A stretch of 14,166 nucleotides of DNA, taken from contig CAZUZS010000095.1 in assembly GCA_964624795.1 (NCBI GenBank), positions 1-14,166 of the forward strand, written 5' to 3'. Source of the DNA: CAZUZS01 sp964624795 (GTDB lineage Bacteria > Calditrichota > Calditrichia > RBG-13-44-9). The notes below the pieces were generated by a model. The model made no database searches. It had not been told where the DNA came from and saw only the letters and a program-made list of their open reading frames with translations. This document shows positions 7,393 to 13,583 of the stretch, piece by piece. Within the stretch, counting starts at the first letter, position 1; every line of letters begins with the position of its first letter. Position numbers and translations under genes: made by a program.

Positions 7393-7407
7393 GTAACAAA
7401 TTGTAAC
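7393..7407. promoter_or_regulatory. GTAAC-N5-GTAAC direct repeat, candidate CpxR-type box
   Basis: Two identical GTAAC pentamers with a 5-bp spacer (10-bp period) reproduce the arrangement of CpxR boxes (GTAAA-N5-GTAAA), and the neighbouring regulator is of that family. The site lies 55 bp upstream of the arsR -35 box and 258 bp upstream of the regulator's own start. It could serve either direction. Confidence 0.45.
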
Positions 7408-7461
7408 ATGGGGAAATTGGTAAAAGAATCAGAATCGGCTGATCAGGAAAAAATAAACGGT

Positions 7462-7490
7462 TTGGAAAACCAGGTTAACGAAATTATATT
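7462..7490 (+). promoter_or_regulatory. arsR promoter (sigma-70-like)
   Basis: TTGGAA at 7462-7467 and TATATT at 7485-7490 are separated by exactly 17 bp, with the arsR ATG 31 bases after the -10. This gives a short leader, as expected for an autoregulated repressor gene. Confidence 0.6.
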
Positions 7491-7493
7491 TCG
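7479..7493. promoter_or_regulatory. Palindrome over the arsR -10 box, candidate ArsR operator
   Basis: CGAAAT-TAT-ATTTCG is a perfect inverted repeat of 6-bp arms around 3 bp that fully covers the -10 hexamer. A third half-site, CGAAAT, occurs at 7502-7507. ArsR/SmtB proteins bind such AT-rich interrupted palindromes over their own promoters. Confidence 0.55.
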
Positions 7494-7521
7494 CCAGATG
7501 ACGAAATGATGGGGCGGTGTT

Positions 7522-7866
7522 ATGAGACATTTGGTAAAAAAATTTAAAGCGCTTTCCGATTCCAATCGCATACGGATATTAAAGATGCTGGAAGTGCGGC
7601 CGCTGTGTGTCTGCGAGATTACCGACATCCTGAACCTGGCGGCATCGACGGTCTCCAAACATCTGTCGATTTTGCGGGATGCCGGGTTCATCCTCGATGA
7701 AAAAGAGGGGAAGTGGGTCAACTACCGGCTGGACAACGAAGGCCAGGATGAATATGTGACATCGTTATTGCCGCTAATCGCCGGGTGGCTGCCGGATGAC
7801 AAGGCGGTTGCCGCCGATCTGGCAAAGGTTCGGGATGTGGACCGGAATGTTATTTGTGGGGCGTGA
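7522..7866 (+). CDS. arsR: ArsR-family metalloregulatory repressor
   Basis: A 114-residue winged-helix repressor of the ArsR/SmtB family. The N-terminus has KALSDSNRIRILKML. The metal-site motif LCVCEI supplies C29 and C31, the recognition helix is AASTVSKHLSILRDAG (40-55) and the wing is EKEGKWVNYRL. In E. coli-type ArsR a third thiolate follows three residues after the CVC pair; here that position is not Cys, and the only other Cys is C112 near the C-terminus (NVICGA). Arsenite would release the protein from its operator, which overlaps the promoter just upstream. First gene of the arsenic cluster, followed after 224 bp by the arsP-type permease. The Shine-Dalgarno is weak (GGCGGTG). Confidence 0.92.
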   Translation: MRHLVKKFKALSDSNRIRILKMLEVRPLCVCEITDILNLAASTVSKHLSILRDAGFILDEKEGKWVNYRLDNEGQDEYVTSLLPLIAGWLPDDKAVAADLAKVRDVDRNVICGA

Positions 7867-7880
7867 GAGGATTGGCCTGA

Positions 7881-8062
7881 GCATTGGGGTTTCGGAGTAT
7901 CGGAATTTTGGAGTGATAATTCGCCTTCGCCCCCGGAAATCGGATGTTCAACCGGCGAATGACGATCCGAAATCGAGTAAGATTATGATTACGATTACGA
8001 GTCTGAGACTGACCAATAATTATTTTGTCGGTTCGCTTTGCTCTTTGCGCCATGCGCTATGC
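7881..8062 (+). repeat. Patchwork of short environmental repeats between arsR and the permease
   Basis: The 224-bp gap holds a degenerate GGAGTAT/TTGGAGTGATAAT run (7893-7920), an ATTATGATTACGATTACGAG run (about 7983-8001) and a TTTGCTCTTTGCGCCATGCGCTATGC-like run (about 8037-8062). Each looks like a fragment of a dispersed low-complexity repeat. No gene or convincing terminator is seen. AGGGA six or seven bases before 8091 serves the permease. Confidence 0.45.
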
Positions 8063-8090
8063 TGTGTTACTGAATAACAGGGAATGACCA

Positions 8091-9392
8091 ATGAACTGGA
8101 AAGAAGAGTACAAACCTTTTTTATGGATTATTGGCTTTTTTCTGCTGGCCTATTTTATGCCGCTGGCTAACATCAATTTCAGGGAGTCTGTTTTTTCAGC
8201 TCTCTCATTGACAAAGTGGTATGCACAGAAACATGTGCTATTGTGCCTGGTGCCGGCGTTTTTTATCGCCGGTGTGATCGCCGTCTTTATTAGTCAGGCA
8301 GCAGTTATTCGCTATTTCGGTGCGAACGCCAAAAAATGGATTTCATACTCGGTGGCGGCGGTATCGGGCACAATTCTGGCAGTTTGTTCCTGTACCGTGC
8401 TGCCGCTTTTTGCAGGCATTCACAAACGCGGTGCAGGACTGGGTCCGGCCATCGCTTTCCTCTATTCAGGTCCGGCAATAAACATTCTGGCAATTATTCT
8501 CACGGCCCGAATTCTGGGTTTGGAACTGGGCATCGCCCGGGTTGTGGGCGCTGTCGCGTTCAGCGTGGTCATTGGGTTGATGATGCATTTTATCTATCGC
8601 AAAGAAGAAGCCGAAAAGGCGGCAGGCCAGTTGGCAATGCCGGGTGATGAAGACGGTCGCCCATTGTGGCAAACCGCTTTCCATTTTTTCGTTCTGGTGG
8701 CAATTCTGGTATTTGCGACCTGGGGAAAACCGGGGGGTTCGGATGGCCTGTGGGCAGTCATATTTACATATAAGTGGTGGCTGGTGTCATTTTTTGCTGT
8801 ATTTCTGGCAGCTTCACTGGTGATGATGTTGAAAATAAAGCTTAAGTGGGTCAGCCTGTCAGCGGCGGTCGTAGCGGCACTTGCAATTATATTTCCTCAA
8901 TATCCACTCGTTCCGTTTACAGGTGGGGTGGTGGCATTAAGCATTCTGCTTTCGCTCTCACCGGGTGAGCCGCGGGAATGGATGGCATCCTCCTGGGGAT
9001 TTACAAAGCAGATTCTGCCTCTCCTGGGCGCCGGCGTTTTAGTGGCGGGTTTTTTCCTGGGCTCCCCGGAGGGCGGACAGGGAATTATTCCAAACTCATG
9101 GATAACGGGTCTGGTTGGCGGTAACTCCCTGTTTTCTAACTTTTTTGCATCGATTGCCGGTGCCTTTATGTATTTTGCCACCCTTACCGAAGTTCCTATC
9201 CTGCAGGGGCTGTTGGCCGGGGGTATGGGAAAAGGTCCGGCATTGGCGCTGTTGCTGGCGGGACCTGCCTTGAGTCTTCCCAATATGCTGGTGATTCGCA
9301 GCGTTATCGGAACGCAGAAAACAGTGGTCTATGTATCGCTCGTGGTCATCATGGCAACTGCCACCGGTTTGGGGTTTGGGGCGTGGTTCTGA
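8091..9392 (+). CDS. arsP: ArsP-type permease (two-repeat, DUF318/ArsP_1 family)
   Basis: A 433-residue inner-membrane protein with about 10-11 hydrophobic segments. Two related cores are visible: CSCTVLPLFAGIHKRG followed by GPAIAFLYSGPAINILAI (99-135), and ATLTEVPILQGLLAGG followed by GPALALLLAGPALSLPNM (363-399). This is the internal duplication of the family. The first core carries the C99-S-C101 pair; the second has TLTEVP instead. Characterised ArsP exports trivalent organoarsenicals; many family members in redox-rich operons have no proven substrate. Residues 170-190 are a charged cytosolic loop. It is longer than Campylobacter ArsP (about 315 residues). Placement between arsR and arsC supports a metalloid role; the substrate is inferred. 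Confidence 0.82.
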   Translation: MNWKEEYKPFLWIIGFFLLAYFMPLANINFRESVFSALSLTKWYAQKHVLLCLVPAFFIAGVIAVFISQAAVIRYFGANAKKWISYSVAAVSGTILAVCSCTVLPLFAGIHKRGAGLGPAIAFLYSGPAINILAIILTARILGLELGIARVVGAVAFSVVIGLMMHFIYRKEEAEKAAGQLAMPGDEDGRPLWQTAFHFFVLVAILVFATWGKPGGSDGLWAVIFTYKWWLVSFFAVFLAASLVMMLKIKLKWVSLSAAVVAALAIIFPQYPLVPFTGGVVALSILLSLSPGEPREWMASSWGFTKQILPLLGAGVLVAGFFLGSPEGGQGIIPNSWITGLVGGNSLFSNFFASIAGAFMYFATLTEVPILQGLLAGGMGKGPALALLLAGPALSLPNMLVIRSVIGTQKTVVYVSLVVIMATATGLGFGAWF

Positions 9393-9410
9393 GAGTGGAA
9401 AAAACGATCC

Positions 9411-9431
9411 TGGAGTATTGGAGTGATGGAT
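9411..9431 (+). repeat. GGAGTATTGGAGTG-family repeat, copy
   Basis: Twenty-one bases beginning TGGAGTATTGGAGTG are identical to 4393-4413. With the opposite-strand copy at 9483-9520 it frames the 146-bp gap between the permease and arsC. Confidence 0.7.
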
Positions 9432-9482
9432 TAATGATTAAGAATGTATCGGAATAGTATGATGCCGAGTGAACAGAAAAAC

Positions 9483-9520
9483 ATTACTCCACGACTCCGC
9501 TTTTCCTACACTCCAACATT
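9483..9520 (-). repeat. ACTCC-type repeat, inverted copy
   Basis: ATTACTCCACGACTCCGC and CCTACACTCCAACATT are minus-strand forms of the GGAGT repeat, inverted relative to 9411-9431. It ends 18 bp before the arsC start. Confidence 0.5.
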
Positions 9521-9538
9521 AGAAAGCGAGGTTGTCCG

Positions 9539-9961
9539 ATGAAGCGTATCTTAATTTTATGCACCGGGAATTCCTGCCGTAGCCAGATGGCCGAAGGATT
9601 TCTGAAATCTTTTGATAACAAACTGGAGGTGTTTTCAGCAGGAACAAATCCATCCGGTCAGGTTCATCCAAAGGCGGTGCAGGTCATGAGAGAAGTGGAT
9701 ATTGATATTTCTTCCGGGTATCCGAAAAATGTGGACCAATTTCTCAGTGAGCCATTCGATTTTGTCATCACAGTCTGTGATAACGCCCGGGAAACCTGCC
9801 CGGTTTTCCTGGGGAAGGTCAAAGAGCAGTCGCACATCGGCTTCGAAGACCCGGCGGAGGCAACGGGAACGGAAGAGGAAATACTTGCCGTGTTCAGGCG
9901 AGTGCGCGATGAAATAGAGCGGGATTTCAAAAAGTTTTATGAACAAAAAATTAAAGAGTAA
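9539..9961 (+). CDS. arsC: Arsenate reductase, thioredoxin-coupled
   Basis: A 140-residue cytosolic enzyme that reduces arsenate to arsenite, using the low-molecular-weight phosphatase fold. The P-loop is C8-TGNSC-R14 (nucleophile C8, plus C13). The redox cysteines are C80 and C87 (VCDNARETCPVF), and the general-acid loop carries D104 (EDPAEATG). This is the C8/C13/C80/C87 layout of the pI258-type family, where the disulfide that forms is reduced by thioredoxin, not glutaredoxin. The length is normal. The start is supported by GAGG seven bases before ATG. Thioredoxin-fold genes follow in the same cluster and could supply electrons. Downstream lies the GCAAAG hairpin and the GxxExxY gene, which separate it from the rest of the cluster. 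Confidence 0.95.
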   Translation: MKRILILCTGNSCRSQMAEGFLKSFDNKLEVFSAGTNPSGQVHPKAVQVMREVDIDISSGYPKNVDQFLSEPFDFVITVCDNARETCPVFLGKVKEQSHIGFEDPAEATGTEEEILAVFRRVRDEIERDFKKFYEQKIKE

Positions 9962-9985
9962 GAGAGTAAAATAAAATCTTTGGAT

Positions 9986-10039
9986 CTTTGCGACTTTGCG
10001 AGATTGATGTTCTTCTTTTTGCCGCGCAAAGGCGCCAAG
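9986..10039. repeat. GCAAAG-type inverted repeat
   Basis: CTTTGCGACTTTGCG (9986-10000) and CGCAAAGGCGCCAAG (10025-10039) are inverted copies matching at 13 of 15 positions around a 24-bp loop. The arms step by 8 nt (CGCAAAGN). It lies 25 bp after arsC and 49 bp before the GxxExxY gene. A rho-independent terminator is less likely, because no T-run directly follows the stem on either strand. Confidence 0.7.
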
Positions 10040-10088
10040 AAAAACAAGAAAGCATGCTAGAGTCTTTAGAAACTGAAGAGAATTAAAC

Positions 10089-10472
10089 ATGACTGAAAAT
10101 GAAATTTCCAGAATTATTGTTGATGCTGCTTTCAAAATTCATACGAAACTTGGCCCCGGATTGTTGGAATCTGTGTATGAGAGAGTTCTTGCGTATGAGC
10201 TAAGAAAAAGAGAACTGGAGGTCAATTGCCAGCAGCAATTGCCGGTTATTTATGAGGGAAATAAATTTGAAATTGGTTTTCGGGCCGATTTAATTGTTGA
10301 AAATAAGGTGATCGTGGAAATCAAATCTGTTGAGCAAACTGTTCCAGTGCACAAGAAACAACTATTGACGTATCTAAGACTAAGTGGTAAACATCTCGGC
10401 CTTTTGATTAATTTTGGGGAAGTCCTAATAAAAAACGGAATCACCCGAATCGTCAATGAATTGCAGGAATAG
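10089..10472 (+). CDS. GxxExxY family protein, PD-(D/E)XK nuclease-like fold
   Basis: A 127-residue, probably cytosolic protein. The family signature is G24-LL-E27-SV-Y30 (GPGLLESVYERVL). The PD-(D/E)XK-type active site is visible as D67 (FRADLIV) and E77-I-K79 (VIVEIKS), followed by the conserved helix HKKQLLTYLRLSG (89-100) and the strand GLLINFG. The fold is nuclease-like, but to my knowledge no biochemical role is established for the family. The gene is more AT-rich than the arsenic genes around it and is bracketed by GCAAAG repeats (9986-10039 and 10493-10652), which suggests insertion into the cluster. In environmental genomes I recall this family often lying beside, or even reading into, such repeats; this is recollection, not a search. 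Its role in arsenic resistance is doubtful. Confidence 0.9.
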   Translation: MTENEISRIIVDAAFKIHTKLGPGLLESVYERVLAYELRKRELEVNCQQQLPVIYEGNKFEIGFRADLIVENKVIVEIKSVEQTVPVHKKQLLTYLRLSGKHLGLLINFGEVLIKNGITRIVNELQE

Positions 10473-10492
10473 TCTATTGCCCTGAATTATTA

Positions 10493-10652
10493 ATCTCGCA
10501 AAGCCGCTAAGGCGCAAAGAGCTATTTGGAACTTCTTTACTTCTGAGACTTAATTTTTAACATTATTATATAGCTAATGCACGATTATGGATTTCATTAA
10601 ATTTTAGTTCAGCTTTCTCTTCCTTGGCGTCTTTGCGCCTTTGCGTGAGATT
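10493..10652. repeat. MITE-like element with GCAAAG inverted ends
   Basis: The left arm (10493-10521) begins AATCTCGCAAAGCCGCTAAG. The right arm (10623-10652) read on the minus strand begins AATCTCACGCAAAGGCGCAA. Both are arrays of the 8-nt unit CGCAAAGN. The element is 160 bp with an AT-rich core lacking a gene, and resembles the 141-bp element at 7179-7319 in size and arm design. It ends 32 bp before the first small thioredoxin gene. Confidence 0.7.
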
Positions 10653-10684
10653 GTCTTTTTATCCCAAAACAAGGAGAATGAAAA

Positions 10685-10930
10685 ATGCTAAACATCAAAG
10701 TAGTCGGTTCGGGATGCCCAAATTGCCAGAAACTGGAAACGCTGTGCAGAGAAGTGGTTGCAGAGAACAAAATTGAAGCAGAAATTGAGAAGGTCACCGA
10801 TTTTAGCAAATTTGCAGAATTGGGCATCTTCATGACGCCTGGCTTGATAATCAATGACAAAATCGTGAGCAGCGGCAAGCTTCCCACAAAAGCTACCCTG
10901 GCACATTGGCTCGAAAGAGGTGGAAAATAA
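10685..10930 (+). CDS. Small thioredoxin-fold protein (redox-active disulfide protein 2 type)
   Basis: An 81-residue single-domain thioredoxin-like protein (Thioredoxin_3 family). The active site is C11-P-N-C14 near the N-terminus, an extra C21 follows, and the cis-Pro loop is MTPGL (P52). No signal peptide is present, so it is cytosolic. It is paralogous to the protein at 11896-12132, sharing the layout I-K-V-x-G-S-x-C-x-x-C, PGL-IN-K and a C-terminal WL. Expected role: dithiol-disulfide exchange, plausibly reducing ArsC or feeding the CcdA-type carrier, by inference from the cluster. A strong Shine-Dalgarno (AAGGAG) lies nine bases before ATG. The acr3 gene follows after 90 bp. Confidence 0.9.
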   Translation: MLNIKVVGSGCPNCQKLETLCREVVAENKIEAEIEKVTDFSKFAELGIFMTPGLIINDKIVSSGKLPTKATLAHWLERGGK

Positions 10931-11020
10931 TAATAGGTTCCTTTTCATTGCAGAATTTGGGCCTTTGATCGCAGGTAATTCTTTATAAGAGATCAATCCG
11001 CTTAAAATCAGGAGAAATCC

Positions 11021-11899
11021 ATGGACAAAGCAACCGGTAGATTATCATTTCTTGACCGCTTTTTAACATTGTGGATTTTTTTAGCAATGTTCATCGGTGT
11101 TTTTTCCGGCTACCTGCTGCCCGGCATCGCCGGCTTCTGGGACCATTTCTCGGTTGGTACGACCAACATTCCCATTGCCATCGGTCTTATCCTGATGATG
11201 TACCCGCCCCTTGCAAAGGTAAAATATGAAGAGTTAGGCGACGTTTTCCGGAACGGAAAGATTCTGGCACTGTCGCTGGTGCAGAACTGGGTTATCGGGC
11301 CGGTTCTTATGTTTCTGTTGGCCATCGTTTTTTTGCAGGATCACCCGCATTACATGGCCGGCCTCATCATGATCGGGCTGGCGCGCTGCATTGCTATGGT
11401 GATCGTGTGGAACGAGCTGGCTAAAGGGGACACCGAATATGCTGCGGGACTGGTTGCTTTCAACTCGATCTTCCAGGTGCTGTTCTTTTCCGTTTACGCC
11501 TATGTTTTCATCACCGTTCTGCCGGGCTGGCTGGGGCTGCAGTCTTTCGCAGTAAATGTCACTATCGGCCAGATCGCGGAAAGCGTCTTCATCTATCTGG
11601 GCATTCCTTTTCTTGGAGGGACTTTGACCCGTTTTACCATGCTGAGGGTCAAAGGGAAAGATTGGTACGAAAAGAANNNNNNNNNNNNNNNNNNNNNNNN
11701 NNNNNNNNNNNNNNNNNNNNNNNNNNNNNNNNNNNNNNNNNNNNNNNNNNNNNNNNNNNNNNNNNNNNNNNNNNNNTTTGCGGCGGTCATTGGTCCCCTG
11801 GTGGAAGTGCCTGTGTTGATAAGCCTGGTGAATGTGGCCTTATTTTTCAGGAAAAAATACTTTGAACCTTCAGCGGTAAGCACGAGGGAAAAAGCATGA
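11021..11899 (+). CDS. acr3: Arsenite efflux permease, ACR3 family (interrupted by assembly gap)
   Basis: An inner-membrane arsenite exporter of the ACR3 (BART superfamily) type. Visible parts are residues 1-218, including PIAIGLILMMYPPLAKVKYE, the TM4 motif GLARCIAMVIVWNELAKGD with the functionally essential Cys (C123), and the C-terminal FAAVIGPLVEVPVLISLVNVAL. Between them lie exactly 100 Ns (11677-11776). Family members are about 350 residues, and the missing segment (two or three TM helices, including the conserved TASNNFELA region) should be about 95 residues, so the true gap is nearer 290 bp and the apparent open frame through the Ns is accidental. The start has AGGAG before ATG. The stop overlaps the next start (ATGA). 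Confidence 0.92.
   Translation: MDKATGRLSFLDRFLTLWIFLAMFIGVFSGYLLPGIAGFWDHFSVGTTNIPIAIGLILMMYPPLAKVKYEELGDVFRNGKILALSLVQNWVIGPVLMFLLAIVFLQDHPHYMAGLIMIGLARCIAMVIVWNELAKGDTEYAAGLVAFNSIFQVLFFSVYAYVFITVLPGWLGLQSFAVNVTIGQIAESVFIYLGIPFLGGTLTRFTMLRVKGKDWYEKXXXXXXXXXXXXXXXXXXXXXXXXXXXXXXXXXXFAAVIGPLVEVPVLISLVNVALFFRKKYFEPSAVSTREKA
11677..11776. other. Assembly gap, 100 Ns
   Basis: A run of exactly 100 Ns inside acr3. This is the usual placeholder for a scaffold gap of unknown length, so downstream distances may be off. Confidence 0.98.
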
Positions 11900-12132
11900 T
11901 CATAAAAATTTTAGGCTCAAATTGTTCAAGATGCCGGAGGCTGGAGAGCCGGGTTCGTGAACTGGTTGAGCAGAACGATCTGCACGCGGAGATTCAGAAG
12001 GTGGATGACATTCAGGAAATGATAAAATACGGTATCATGATGATTCCGGGACTTGTTATAAATGAAAAGGTAATGTGTGCCGGTAACGTGCCCAAGGATG
12101 CACAAATATTAAAATGGCTAAAGGAGAATTGA
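11896..12132 (+). CDS. Second small thioredoxin-fold protein
   Basis: A 78-residue Thioredoxin_3-type protein with active site C10-S-R-C13, cis-Pro loop MIPGL (P51) and an extra C61 (VMCAGNVP). No signal peptide. Its start codon overlaps the acr3 stop (ATGA), implying translational coupling to the arsenite exporter. It is a paralogue of the protein at 10685-10930 but with a different dipeptide between the cysteines (SR instead of PN), which should change its redox potential and partner choice. A likely electron donor or acceptor in the cluster's thiol relay. Followed one base later by the thioredoxin-like lipoprotein. Confidence 0.9.
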   Translation: MIIKILGSNCSRCRRLESRVRELVEQNDLHAEIQKVDDIQEMIKYGIMMIPGLVINEKVMCAGNVPKDAQILKWLKEN

Positions 12133-12133
12133 G

Positions 12134-12571
12134 ATGCGCAATCTGACTTATTTGATAGTGATTGTAGTTCTGGCGGGAGGATTGACATTTTGCAGTCAAA
12201 AGCAGGAACAAACGCAGCAAACAAAAGCCGGATCGGAAGCCGGTGAAACGATGAACGTAAACGGGATACCGGAAAGCCAGCAGGCACAGATTACCTTTAT
12301 CGAGCTGGGATCGGTAAACTGCGTTCCCTGCAAGAAGATGCAGCCGGTCATGAAGTCAATCGAAACAAAATATGCCGGACAGATAAAAGTGATTTTTCAT
12401 GATGTCTGGACCGAGGAAGGAAAACCGTTTGCCCGCCAGTATGGAATACGGCTCATTCCCACGCAAATATTTTTGGATGCCTCCGGCAAAGAGATCAAGC
12501 GGCACGAAGGCTTTTTTCCCGAAGAGGAAATCGATGCCTTTCTGCAGGCGCATGGTTTGGCAATTCAATAG
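12134..12571 (+). CDS. Thioredoxin-fold lipoprotein
   Basis: A 145-residue extracytoplasmic thioredoxin. Residues 1-20 are a lipoprotein signal with lipobox LTFC (lipidated C20), then a Gln/Lys/Thr-rich linker to about residue 48. The thioredoxin domain has C63-V-P-C66 (GSVNCVPCKKMQP), FHDVWTEEG in the central sheet, and cis-Pro P109 (RLIPTQIF). This resembles the reduced, DsbE/TlpA-like partners of CcdA/DsbD. The next gene is exactly such a membrane carrier, so this lipoprotein is its likely periplasmic acceptor. The start lies one base after the previous stop, with AAGGAG upstream. Part of the same transcript. Confidence 0.9.
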   Translation: MRNLTYLIVIVVLAGGLTFCSQKQEQTQQTKAGSEAGETMNVNGIPESQQAQITFIELGSVNCVPCKKMQPVMKSIETKYAGQIKVIFHDVWTEEGKPFARQYGIRLIPTQIFLDASGKEIKRHEGFFPEEEIDAFLQAHGLAIQ

Positions 12572-12585
12572 CGGGGACGAATCAT

Positions 12586-13290
12586 TTGATTGAAAATCTA
12601 TTTTCTTCTTTAACTCTGTCCCTGAGCGGCGCTTTCGAAATCGCGCTGGCTGCGGCTTTCGGCTGGGGAGTGCTCAGTATTCTTTTGAGCCCCTGCCACC
12701 TCACCAGCATACCGCTTATCATCGGCTATATTTCCAGCCGCGATGAGAAGATCAACCTGGGAGGCTCGTTTCGGCTATCCCTGGTTTTTGCGCTGGGTAT
12801 CCTGCTGTCTATCGCGTTAATCGGTTTTATAACAGCTTCCCTGGGGCGCATTATCGGAGACGTGGGTCGCTGGGGAAGCCTGGCGGTGGCGGCGGTGTTT
12901 ATTGTTGTGGGCCTTTACCTGCTCGATCTCGTTTCACTTTCCTGGAACAGTATCGGGATTCATCCCAGAAAAGGGCAAGGCCTTCTCGGAGCATTCAGTC
13001 TGGGCCTGGTATTTGGCATCGGACTGGGACCCTGCACATTCGCCTTTATGGCGCCGGTGCTGGGGACAGTATTGAGCCTGGCCGCCGCCGGATGGGCGAA
13101 GCCCATGCTGCTGGTCAGCGCATTTGGTTTAGGCCACTGCACGGTGATTACCGGTGCGGGAACGCTGTCCCAGGCCGTGCAGCAATATCTCAACTGGACC
13201 GAAAAATCGGGCGTTTCGCGAATAGTCAGAAAAATTGCCGGTGCATTTGTTTTGTTGGGGGGTGGATATTTTATTTATACCATGTTTTAA
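12586..13290 (+). CDS. CcdA/DsbD-type transmembrane thiol electron carrier
   Basis: A 234-residue inner-membrane protein with six hydrophobic segments in two inverted halves, as in CcdA and the DsbD beta domain. The redox cysteines are C37 (LSPCHLTSIP) and C150 (GLGPCTFAFMAP), each in the expected PC-x(n)-P setting near the start of TM1 and TM4; an extra C185 (GLGHCTVI) is present. It would take electrons from a cytosolic thioredoxin and pass them to a periplasmic thioredoxin-like protein, most simply the lipoprotein encoded 15 bp upstream. The start codon is TTG with GGGGA eight bases ahead; no in-frame ATG occurs before the core. Without a cytochrome c maturation context, the cluster points to a role in arsenic-linked or envelope thiol reduction. 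Confidence 0.88.
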   Translation: MIENLFSSLTLSLSGAFEIALAAAFGWGVLSILLSPCHLTSIPLIIGYISSRDEKINLGGSFRLSLVFALGILLSIALIGFITASLGRIIGDVGRWGSLAVAAVFIVVGLYLLDLVSLSWNSIGIHPRKGQGLLGAFSLGLVFGIGLGPCTFAFMAPVLGTVLSLAAAGWAKPMLLVSAFGLGHCTVITGAGTLSQAVQQYLNWTEKSGVSRIVRKIAGAFVLLGGGYFIYTMF

Positions 13291-13583
13291 TCCCGGTCGG
13301 TCATGAGCAGTAAATTGGCAAAAACACGCAAAGCTGCAAGGGAACAATCGGAACCAATACATACACCGGTGATGTCTTTTTATGATTCATTGATTGTCTG
13401 CAGGATGAGTAAAATGCCGCATTTGACGCTTTTCTTCACTTTCCGGCATCTGGCCATTTTTAAATTCGTGCCGGGTTCATTGGCAATACCAGGCCAGGTG
13501 GATGGTTAAAACCTGCCATGAATGCGGCGCTGTCCGATTCTTTAATGCCTGCACACGTAAAAAACATACAAAAGGGGGTCTAT
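13291..13583. other. Short gene-free stretch, 293 bp
   Basis: I see no supported gene here. A CGCAAAGC-TGCAAGGG stretch at 13327-13342 looks like a remnant of the 8-nt CGCAAAGN repeat. A 35-codon frame (13502-13609) with a CHEC motif overlaps the next gene and is unsupported. AGGGGG at 13571-13577 is the ribosome binding site of the next gene. Confidence 0.45.

Noticed and set aside
9986..10039. Rho-independent terminator after arsC
   Set aside because: The stem-loop is real but no U-run directly follows it on either strand, and the arms match the dispersed repeat family.
9635..10135. 166-codon minus-strand frame opposite arsC and the start of the GxxExxY gene
   Set aside because: It is antisense to arsC and partly a translation of the GCAAAG repeat.
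9393..11020. tRNA or structured RNA in the ars cluster gaps
   Set aside because: No cloverleaf or known riboswitch pattern could be traced; the structure present is explained by repeat elements.
13303..13509. 68-codon plus-strand frame after the CcdA-like gene
   Set aside because: No Shine-Dalgarno, no recognisable motif, and biased composition typical of a chance frame.
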